5,526 nt of DNA, from contig CAIZMD010000411.1 of assembly GCA_903933995.1 (NCBI GenBank), positions 1 through 5,526 of the forward strand. The letters are read 5' to 3'. The notes beneath the pieces are model-generated. The model made no database searches and had not been told where the DNA came from. It was given only the letters and a program-made list of their open reading frames with translations. Shown here piece by piece: positions 1 to 5,526 of the stretch (positions are counted from its first letter, which is position 1; each line of letters begins with the position of its first letter). A program made the translations under genes and the position numbers. The DNA comes from an uncultured Bacteroidota bacterium (GTDB taxonomy: Bacteria > Bacteroidota > Bacteroidia > Chitinophagales > Chitinophagaceae).

Positions 1-852
1 CCTTGGTTAGTGTTGCTAGGGTTTAACCAAACCTGGGCATTTGTAGTAGGTAAATTTATGACTGATGGTGTTTGGTGGTTTTATTTGTTCTGGTTGCCAG
101 GATATTTAAAAGACCAATATGGCATGACCGGGATTGCCGTAAATATTCCTTTGGCTGTTTTGTATAGTATTACCATGATTGGTAGTATTAGTGGTGGATG
201 GTTCCCAACTTACTTCATCAACAAGGGGCATAAGCCTTATGACGCCAGAATGAAAGCTATGTTGGTGATTGCACTCATTCCATTGATTGTATTGGCAACC
301 CAACCATTGGGAAGTATCAGTTATTGGGTTCCGGTTTTGTTAATTGGAATTGGTACTGCCGCTCACCAAGCATGGTCTGCTAATATCTTTACAACCGTAT
401 CTGATATGTTCCCCAAAAAATCCATTGCATCCGTAATTGGAATTGGCGGCATGGCAGGTGGATTTGGTGGTGTGATCATTTCTAAGATTGGTGGTTGGTT
501 ATTTGATAGCTACAAAATAGCTGGAATCAAACAATCTATGGAGCAGGCCACAGCAAAGGGTATGGGTGCATTTCTTGACCAAATTAAAACGGTTAAATTG
601 GTTGATAAATATGGCGATACTATTGATATTACCAAGAAAGCGGTTACTGATTTGTCTAAGGATTTGCAAGCTCAATTAGAGGCAGTAAACCCTACACAGT
701 TTGCTGAATTCTTAACCATGCAAAAACAAGTAGTCATGGCTTCCATGTCTACCTCTTATACTATTATGTTCTCCTTTTGTGCAGTAGCATATTTAATTGC
801 CTGGAGTATTATGAAAATGTTAGTACCAAAAGAAAAACAAGTAAGATTATAA
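1..852 (+). CDS. ExuT-like MFS transporter, C-terminal half (5' end outside window)
   Basis: This is an inner-membrane major facilitator of the anion:cation symporter type, resembling hexuronate transporters (ExuT). The likely role is proton-coupled uptake of a sugar acid or related carbohydrate; the exact substrate is not readable. The frame is open from the first base, so 283 residues are visible and the N-terminal half is missing; the GTG at 10 is an internal Val codon, not a start. Visible segments match TM7-TM12: the TM7 motif KFMTDGVWWFYLFWLPGYL (about 52-108), a helix around 145-210, one around 250-300, the TM10 motif AHQAWSANIFTTVSDMFP (about 361-414), a glycine-rich TM11 (about 430-495) and TM12 (about 750-830). 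Between TM11 and TM12, where ExuT relatives have a short loop, there is a hydrophilic insert of about 80 residues (about 511-747), predicted periplasmic. The stop overlaps the next start, so the two genes are probably cotranscribed and translationally coupled. The family call is firm; the substrate is inference. Confidence 0.88.
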   Translation, partial: PWLVLLGFNQTWAFVVGKFMTDGVWWFYLFWLPGYLKDQYGMTGIAVNIPLAVLYSITMIGSISGGWFPTYFINKGHKPYDARMKAMLVIALIPLIVLATQPLGSISYWVPVLLIGIGTAAHQAWSANIFTTVSDMFPKKSIASVIGIGGMAGGFGGVIISKIGGWLFDSYKIAGIKQSMEQATAKGMGAFLDQIKTVKLVDKYGDTIDITKKAVTDLSKDLQAQLEAVNPTQFAEFLTMQKQVVMASMSTSYTIMFSFCAVAYLIAWSIMKMLVPKEKQVRL

Positions 853-1892
853 TGAGATTAAAATATTTTTCCATCCTGATGGGGGCTATGATTACTTTTC
901 AGGCTAGTGCTCAAAAAGCATTGCCTGTTCAAATTGGTCATAACGCCAGCAAACAGAAAGCTACGATTACTGTTAACGGGAAACTGTTTACAGAATTCAA
1001 CTATCCAGATAGTTTGGAAAAACCATTTTTATATCCCATTGTGGCATCCAACGGGAAGACCATTACAAGGGGCTTCCCGTTGAACCCACAACCCAATGAT
1101 CCTGTAGATCACCCACACCATATTGGACTTTGGATGAATTATGAAAGTGTGAATGGTCTAGATTTCTGGAACAATTCTTATGCTATTGCAGCAGATAAAA
1201 AATCACATTATGGTTGGGTGCGTACCCGCAAAATTGGAAGCATTAAATCAGGCGCTAAGGGTCAATTAAGCTATGAAGCCGATTGGCATAATCAGGCCAA
1301 AACTGTCTTGTTAAAAGAACAAACCAGTTTTGAATTTAGCGCCACAGAGCATCAGCGGATCATTGATAGAACTACTACACTAACTGCACAGGAAACCGTT
1401 TTATTCGCAGATATCAAAGATGGTTTTTTGGGTTTGCGGGTAGCACATGAACTGGAACTCCCCATTTTAGAATCTAAAAAATATACAGACGCCAGTGGCA
1501 TTGTTACTGTTGTCAAAGCCACAAAAGACAGCAGTGTAACGGGTAACTATTTGGCTAGTAATGGCAAGCAGGGCGAAGCCGTATGGGCCACAAGGGCCGA
1601 TTGGTGTATGCTTTATGGAAAACAAGGATCAGATAGTACCAGTATTGTCATCATTGACCATCCATCTAATCCTGGATATCCCACTTATTGGCATGCTAGG
1701 AATTATGGTCTATTTGCCGCCAATCCCCTAGGACAGAAAATCTTCTCCAATGGCAAAGAGGCATTAAACCTGACATTAGAAAAAGGGCAATCGGTTAGCT
1801 TTAAGTATAGAATTGTTATCGCCACAGGCAAAACCCGTTTGAGCCAAGAACAAATTCAAATGCAGCAAAAGCAATTTCATCAGGTAAAATAA
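852..1892 (+). CDS. Secreted DUF6807 (PmoA-like) family protein
   Basis: This encodes a 346-residue exported protein of the DUF6807 family (Pfam PF14100, historically labelled PmoA). I chose the ATG at 852 because it overlaps the upstream stop (TAATG) and begins a clear signal peptide: basic MRLK, a hydrophobic stretch to about residue 16, then ASA before QK, so cleavage is likely after residue 20. An upstream start at 777 would add residues read out of frame from the transporter gene. Family hallmarks are KPFLYPI (57-63), DHPHHIGLW (86-94) with three closely spaced His residues, DHPSNPGYPTYW (269-280) and YGLFAANPLGQ (285-295). The length is normal and the gene looks intact. The product should be periplasmic or surface-located. 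The biochemical role of the family is not settled to my knowledge; relatives often sit among carbohydrate-processing genes in Bacteroidota, and coupling to an ExuT-like transporter fits work on a sugar derivative. The methane-oxygenase label should not be read as a function. Confidence 0.87.
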   Translation: MRLKYFSILMGAMITFQASAQKALPVQIGHNASKQKATITVNGKLFTEFNYPDSLEKPFLYPIVASNGKTITRGFPLNPQPNDPVDHPHHIGLWMNYESVNGLDFWNNSYAIAADKKSHYGWVRTRKIGSIKSGAKGQLSYEADWHNQAKTVLLKEQTSFEFSATEHQRIIDRTTTLTAQETVLFADIKDGFLGLRVAHELELPILESKKYTDASGIVTVVKATKDSSVTGNYLASNGKQGEAVWATRADWCMLYGKQGSDSTSIVIIDHPSNPGYPTYWHARNYGLFAANPLGQKIFSNGKEALNLTLEKGQSVSFKYRIVIATGKTRLSQEQIQMQQKQFHQVK

Positions 1893-1927
1893 TTTGTTAT
1901 TCCCTTGTGGGATACTACTTTTACCCT

Positions 1928-2413
1928 ATGCAGTTGAGTTTTAGCTACCAAAAATCAAAAGTAATACAGGCTTTGCGCTATCATTTTGTGCAAAGACCAG
2001 AAGTGCGCACCATGCTTATCTTGGTGAATGTGTTTGCCATTGCCGCCGCCATTTTATTTTACACCAAGAAAATCAGACCCGAACCTTTTTTATTAGGCTC
2101 CATTGTATGGATGTTTTTAATGTCTGCATTCTGGTATTTCTTACCCAACAGAATTTACAATCAGTCAGCCACTTTTAAAGACCAATTTGTGATTGATTTT
2201 AATGAGAACAATGTGTTATTAGAAACAGAAAGAGGTCAAATGCTTTGGGAATGGAATAAATTCTCCAACTTTTTTGAAAGCCCCAATTTTTTTCATCTAT
2301 ACTTTGATAGCAAATCCTTTTTCCTAGTTCCCAAAGATGGTATGGGGGATGAATTTAGACATGACCTTAGAGGGTTATTGAATAGTAAGATTGGGAAAAA
2401 AGGAAGCAACTAA
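1928..2413 (+). CDS. YcxB-like small membrane protein
   Basis: This encodes a 161-residue protein with the layout of the YcxB family: a short N-terminal strand (MQLSFSYQKSKVIQALRYHF), two adjacent membrane helices (about residues 28-45 and 53-72) and a soluble C-terminal domain rich in Phe and Trp (about 88-155) that resembles the YcxB-like domain (FVIDFNENNVLLET, then MLWEWNKFSNFFES). The family's molecular function is unknown; it is presumably an inner-membrane protein with a cytoplasmic C-terminal domain. The ATG at 1928 is preferred to the in-frame GTG at 1907 because family members usually begin right at the strand before the first helix, and the seven extra residues add nothing recognisable. 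Neither start has a good ribosome binding site. It lies 35 bases after the DUF6807 gene on the same strand and may be read from the same transcript, though no functional link is evident. Its stop lies inside a probable terminator hairpin. Confidence 0.75.
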   Translation: MQLSFSYQKSKVIQALRYHFVQRPEVRTMLILVNVFAIAAAILFYTKKIRPEPFLLGSIVWMFLMSAFWYFLPNRIYNQSATFKDQFVIDFNENNVLLETERGQMLWEWNKFSNFFESPNFFHLYFDSKSFFLVPKDGMGDEFRHDLRGLLNSKIGKKGSN

Positions 2414-2432
2414 ATTAATTGCCATCCTTTTT
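2396..2432. terminator. Probable bidirectional intrinsic terminator between convergent genes
   Basis: AAAAAGGA (2397-2404) pairs with TCCTTTTT (2425-2432). Inside it, GCAA (2406-2409) pairs with TTGC (2419-2422) around a nine-base loop, with a one-versus-two-base bulge between the stems. Read on plus, the GGA/GCAA hairpin is followed by TTTTTCTT; read on minus, it is followed by a run of six T. It could therefore end both the plus-strand operon and the minus-strand GTPase transcript. The stop codon of the YcxB-like gene (2411-2413) lies in the loop. The stem has few G-C pairs, so strength is uncertain. Confidence 0.5.
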
Positions 2433-2558
2433 CTTAAAAATAGTCAACCTCCCATTTTCCAGCGCTGATCTCTAATAATATTTTGCATAAGTATATCTTT
2501 CTTTTGGATGACCACTGTTATTGTTTCATCTTTTATGAGTTGGTTGCTAACATTAGTT

Positions 2559-3767
2559 TTATATGTTTATTGGAAATGGATCTTCCATTTTAACTTTTTG
2601 GTCAAATAGGTATTGTTCATTTTCTTGCAATTGACATTTTTCCAAATCAGCAATAATTTTATCCATTTCCAGGTCTTGTCCAATGAAAACTAGTTCGTTC
2701 ATTCTATCTCCCCATTGTTTACTCCATTTGCTTTCAATATACTCTTTGTTTTCACTGAAAGACTGATACTTCAATCTTTCAGCATAAGGAATACTGCACC
2801 ACCAAATTCCTGCCTTTTCCATCCTAGATGAACCACCTGCTTGTGAAAAATTCAATGCATCAGCAGGTCTAGAAGCCAACCAAAACAATCCTTTTGCTCT
2901 TATGATACCAGTGGGGTAGTGTAAATTCAGATAGTCCCAAAATCGTTTTGGATGAAATGGCTTTTGATTTCTAAAAACAAAGGATGAAATGCCATATTCC
3001 TCTGTTTCTGGTGTGTGAACACCTCCTTCAAGTTCCTTCTGCCAACCAGCCGAATTTTGTGCCTCCTCAAAATCAAACAGCTTCGTATTTAAAATTTCTT
3101 TTGGTTCTACCTTACTAAAATCTGAAAGAATTATTTTGGCTGAAGGATTGAGCTTTTGTATAGCTGCTTTTAAAAGTCCAACTGTTTTTGTATCTACCAA
3201 ATCTGTTTTGTTAAGTACAATTACATTAGCAAACTCTATTTGATCAGTTAAAAGATTTACAATAGTTCTATTGTCACCTGCAATATTTGTAAGTTCTCTA
3301 TCTGTCAATAGTTCTATTGAACCAAAGTCTTTAAAAAAATTCAAACAATCAACTACAGTGACCATTGTATCAATGTAGCTAAATTTAGAGAGATCAATGC
3401 CTTTTTCTTCGTCAACAAAACTAAATGTTTGTGCCACAGGTACAGGTTCGCTTATGCCTGTACTTTCAATAAGTAAATAATCAAATCTTTGCTCATTAGC
3501 CAGTTTTTCTACTTCTATCATCAGATCTTCCCTAAGCGTACAGCAGATGCAGCCATTACTCATTTCTACTAGTTTTTCTTCAGTTCGGGATAAAACGTTT
3601 TGCTCATTCACAAGTCTTGCATCAACATTTATTTCACTCATATCATTTACAATTACTGCAACCTTTAGGCCTTCTTTGTTATGTAAAATATGATTCAGTA
3701 ATGTAGTTTTTCCTGCTCCAAGAAAACCACTTAAAACTGTAACCGGTAATTTTTTTATATTATTCAT
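2559..3767 (-). CDS. zigA: COG0523 GTPase, YciC/ZagA/ZigA-type zinc metallochaperone
   Basis: This encodes a complete 402-residue cytoplasmic G3E-family P-loop GTPase. Motifs in order are Walker A GFLGAGKT (14-21), NDMSEINVDA (41-50), the metal-binding CxCC site in SNGCICCTLRED (70-81), ESTG (101-104), TVVDC (137-141), the guanine-specificity motif NKTD (186-189), the start of the CobW C-terminal domain (EEYGISSFVFRNQKPFHPKRF, 256-276) and GDRMNELVFIG (353-363). Length and near-colinear motifs match the Bacillus YciC (ZagA) and Acinetobacter ZigA group rather than cobalamin CobW or urease UreG. Members of that group are typically made under zinc limitation and are thought to deliver or allocate zinc using GTP. 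ZigA versus ZagA is a choice of name; orthology is not proven. The start is ATG with AT-rich upstream DNA and no Shine-Dalgarno sequence. The gene follows the DUF3526 permease gene by 125 bases on the same strand, suggesting a metal-related locus. An imperfect palindrome just upstream might be an operator. Confidence 0.92.
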   Translation of the reverse strand: MNNIKKLPVTVLSGFLGAGKTTLLNHILHNKEGLKVAVIVNDMSEINVDARLVNEQNVLSRTEEKLVEMSNGCICCTLREDLMIEVEKLANEQRFDYLLIESTGISEPVPVAQTFSFVDEEKGIDLSKFSYIDTMVTVVDCLNFFKDFGSIELLTDRELTNIAGDNRTIVNLLTDQIEFANVIVLNKTDLVDTKTVGLLKAAIQKLNPSAKIILSDFSKVEPKEILNTKLFDFEEAQNSAGWQKELEGGVHTPETEEYGISSFVFRNQKPFHPKRFWDYLNLHYPTGIIRAKGLFWLASRPADALNFSQAGGSSRMEKAGIWWCSIPYAERLKYQSFSENKEYIESKWSKQWGDRMNELVFIGQDLEMDKIIADLEKCQLQENEQYLFDQKVKMEDPFPINI

Positions 3768-3789
3768 AATTGTGATTAAAGTTGAATTA

Positions 3790-3806
3790 TTAGCAAATAG
3801 TGCTTA
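3790..3806. promoter_or_regulatory. Imperfect palindrome upstream of the GTPase gene, possible operator
   Basis: TTAGCAAATAGTGCTTA has six-base arms around a five-base spacer, with five of six arm positions complementary. It lies about 23 to 39 bases upstream of the minus-strand ATG of the COG0523 gene, where a repressor such as Zur could act. It does not match the Zur boxes I know from Escherichia or Bacillus, and short palindromes are common in AT-rich DNA. No convincing Bacteroidota promoter (TTG then TAnnTTTG) was found in this gap. Confidence 0.2.
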
Positions 3807-3892
3807 GTTGTTCTGTATTTTAAAATTTCTTTAAATTGAGAAAGCTTAATTTATATTTATAAGTGGATGCTGCTTAAGTGATGAGGATTGCT

Positions 3893-5526
3893 TCATTTTT
3901 CTTGAGTTAATCTTGACCATAATTTTACTGGGGAATTGGTTTTTCTTGAATTCTGTATAGCTTTTACATTTTTGTATTTTTCTAAAGTTGCTTTTGCTTT
4001 ATAATATATTATTGAATCTATTTGTGAAGTTTGATGCCCTTTTGGGATAGCATAAGTGAAATGCCCACTTTTAGAAGCAAATACAGGTATTTGAAAAAAA
4101 TCTCTTTTTACAAACTCCTTTGTGCTATCCTGAATTTGTCCGGATTGTACAAAAAAATCTACTGCATAGTCTGGATATCCAAAAAGATAACCGTAACTCC
4201 TCCATCTATCATATTTATTTTCATATTCTGTTATTGCTATAATAGTAGCCGGATTTGAATTTTCTGTAATTCCCCATTTGCTATAAAATTCTTGATGGTT
4301 CTGTATTAGTTTTTTAAGGACGCTTAATCTAAATACATAGATTTCTAAATTTCTATAAATACTGTCTTTTCTCTCATACGGGTTTAGAATAAACTGAAAC
4401 TCACTATTGTTTAAATGATTGATTGCTTTTTGTATTTTGAAAATAGATTTGATAGCACTATCTTTTTGTTTTGAATTATTGCTTAACAATGACAGATGGT
4501 AAAACTGAATGCTACTCATTGGTTTTAATGTATCGCATAAAGTATACAATGCTTCATGATTCAATCCATATTGAATAATTGAATCAACAATTGACTTTTC
4601 TTCAGTAGTCATTTTATTATAGGCGCTAACAGTATTATATTTTGCGGTATTACATGAAGTTTGAAATAATATAATTTGTGTTATTATTAATAGTATAAGA
4701 GTTTTTAATATGGGCTTATTTGTACTTTCTTTTAAAAATAAAATTATATAGTCTATATATAGTATGCCAGCTAATACTAACCCTGACAAAAGTAGAATCG
4801 GGATTAAAAACTGTAAAGCAGATTGATTTTTAGTTTCGTAAGAAATACTTGGTATATTTTCAAAATTCATTTTGGTGAAATGCTCTTCCAATAAATAGTT
4901 TTTAAAGATGTATTGTAATTTTCTTAAACGATATTCCATTACTGCTTTTTCAAACTCCTGTTGATGTTTCAAAGTGGTTTGACTATTTGCAACAAATGCC
5001 CTCATAACACCCCCGACTGGATTTATCCAAAAAGAATTTTCCTCAGCATCTGCTTGTTGAATATTTAATTTTGAAATTTGATTATAGAGTTCTTTTTCTT
5101 TATTAAATACTTTTAAAGCATGGCTGAAACTGCGAATTTTATTAGGATCAATTTTTGCAGTATCCTTCAGCAATTCAGGATATTTTGAGAAAATATATGT
5201 TTTGTGTTCTGATAATGGTTGATCCCATGTTTTGAATTCAAAATCCCTATATTCTGCAATTTCTATTTTATGGATAGATGGATATTTGAAATTGAACCAA
5301 GAATTAAGTAATCCTGGAATGGCAATCAATAGAAATACCCAGATGCCCGCAAGTGTAATTGCATTTATCAGGGAAGAGAATTCAAATCTTATTAGTAATG
5401 CCATTATTAACAACCAAAATATCGCATATACAAGAGCTATTCCCCACCAATTTAACCAGTCAATTGTCTGGAAATTGTTCAAACTTGACAATCTTATCCA
5501 TGATACTAAGGCAATAATAATAACAG
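3893..5526 (-). CDS. DUF3526-type ABC permease fused to a lipoprotein-like domain (5' end outside window)
   Basis: The frame is open to the right edge (reading VIIIALVSWIR before the TTG at 5491), so 543 C-terminal residues are visible. The first part resembles DUF3526 ABC-2 permeases: two membrane helices (about 5446-5384 and 5374-5297), a long extracytoplasmic loop (5296-4820) with family-like stretches QPLSEHKTYIFSKYPELL and VGGVMRAFVANSQTTLKHQQ, then a helix (4819-4733). Normally such permeases end near here. Instead the frame continues into NKPILK, a hydrophobic stretch (4711-4655), and FQTSC with Cys at 4654-4652, which together look like a lipoprotein signal and lipobox. About 250 unrecognised residues follow, including YLFGYPDYAVDFF and FTYAIPKGH. 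No ATG lies in any minus-strand frame at the junction (about 4691-4750), so one polypeptide is the simplest reading. The partner ATPase should lie beyond the right edge. The transported substrate is unknown; the GTPase downstream hints at a metal. A frameshift or deletion joining two genes is the alternative. Confidence 0.72.
   Translation of the reverse strand, partial: VIIIALVSWIRLSSLNNFQTIDWLNWWGIALVYAIFWLLIMALLIRFEFSSLINAITLAGIWVFLLIAIPGLLNSWFNFKYPSIHKIEIAEYRDFEFKTWDQPLSEHKTYIFSKYPELLKDTAKIDPNKIRSFSHALKVFNKEKELYNQISKLNIQQADAEENSFWINPVGGVMRAFVANSQTTLKHQQEFEKAVMEYRLRKLQYIFKNYLLEEHFTKMNFENIPSISYETKNQSALQFLIPILLLSGLVLAGILYIDYIILFLKESTNKPILKTLILLIITQIILFQTSCNTAKYNTVSAYNKMTTEEKSIVDSIIQYGLNHEALYTLCDTLKPMSSIQFYHLSLLSNNSKQKDSAIKSIFKIQKAINHLNNSEFQFILNPYERKDSIYRNLEIYVFRLSVLKKLIQNHQEFYSKWGITENSNPATIIAITEYENKYDRWRSYGYLFGYPDYAVDFFVQSGQIQDSTKEFVKRDFFQIPVFASKSGHFTYAIPKGHQTSQIDSIIYYKAKATLEKYKNVKAIQNSRKTNSPVKLWSRLTQEK

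Noticed and set aside
106..303. Minus-strand frame of 65 codons within the transporter gene
   Set aside because: It is a shadow of a well-supported coding sequence and its product has no family-like features.
777..851. Earlier start for the DUF6807 gene
   Set aside because: The added residues overlap transporter coding sequence and would bury the signal peptide; the ATG at 852 gives a standard signal sequence.
852..1892. Methane monooxygenase subunit (PmoA) reading of the DUF6807 gene
   Set aside because: That name comes from an old family label. The protein is a soluble exported protein with DHPHH motifs, unlike the membrane subunit of particulate methane monooxygenase.
1907..1927. GTG start for the YcxB-like protein
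   Set aside because: There is no ribosome binding site, and the seven extra residues are not family-like; the ATG at 1928 fits the usual N-terminus.
2444..2566. Minus-strand open frame of about 40 codons in the convergent gap, ending QRWKMGG
   Set aside because: It has no ATG except one leaving 14 residues, no ribosome binding site and no recognisable family. An open frame this short is expected by chance in AT-rich DNA, though a gene remnant cannot be excluded.
3807..3892. Terminator between the permease and GTPase genes
   Set aside because: Only short AT-rich complementary pieces and a direct repeat of CACTT were found, with no stable hairpin followed by a T run, so cotranscription remains possible.
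4031..4258. Plus-strand frame of 75 codons within the permease-lipoprotein gene
   Set aside because: It lies antisense to a long coding frame, and its composition is that of the complement of that gene.
5489..5491. TTG as the start of the permease gene
   Set aside because: The frame stays open upstream to the window edge and encodes further hydrophobic residues, so the TTG is an internal Leu codon of a longer protein.

Overview
The window looks like a piece of a Bacteroidota chromosome, probably near Chitinophagaceae; that placement is inference. The grounds are AT-rich DNA, starts with no clear Shine-Dalgarno sequence, an ExuT-like transporter next to a secreted DUF6807 protein, and a DUF3526-type ABC permease. 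There are five protein genes in two groups that face each other. The two outermost genes run off the window edges. No RNA gene, insertion sequence or CRISPR array was seen.

Left, plus strand (1-2413): the C-terminal half of an ExuT-like major facilitator transporter, then a secreted DUF6807 protein whose ATG overlaps the transporter stop (TAATG), then 35 bases later a small YcxB-like membrane protein. The first two probably form the end of a sugar or sugar-acid utilisation operon. The transporter has an unusual insert of about 80 residues between its last two membrane helices.

Convergent junction (about 2396-2558): an imperfect hairpin with an A tract on one side and a T tract on the other overlaps the stop of the YcxB-like gene. 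It could terminate transcription from both directions.

Right, minus strand (5526 down to 2559): the end of a DUF3526-type ABC permease comes first. It continues without a stop into what looks like a complete lipoprotein, with a signal-peptide-like helix, a lipobox-like Cys and about 250 extracytoplasmic residues. After a 125-base gap comes a YciC/ZagA/ZigA-type COG0523 GTPase with intact nucleotide-binding motifs and CxCC metal site. Together these suggest a metal (perhaps zinc) homeostasis locus extending beyond the right edge. The permease-lipoprotein fusion is the most unusual thing in the window.
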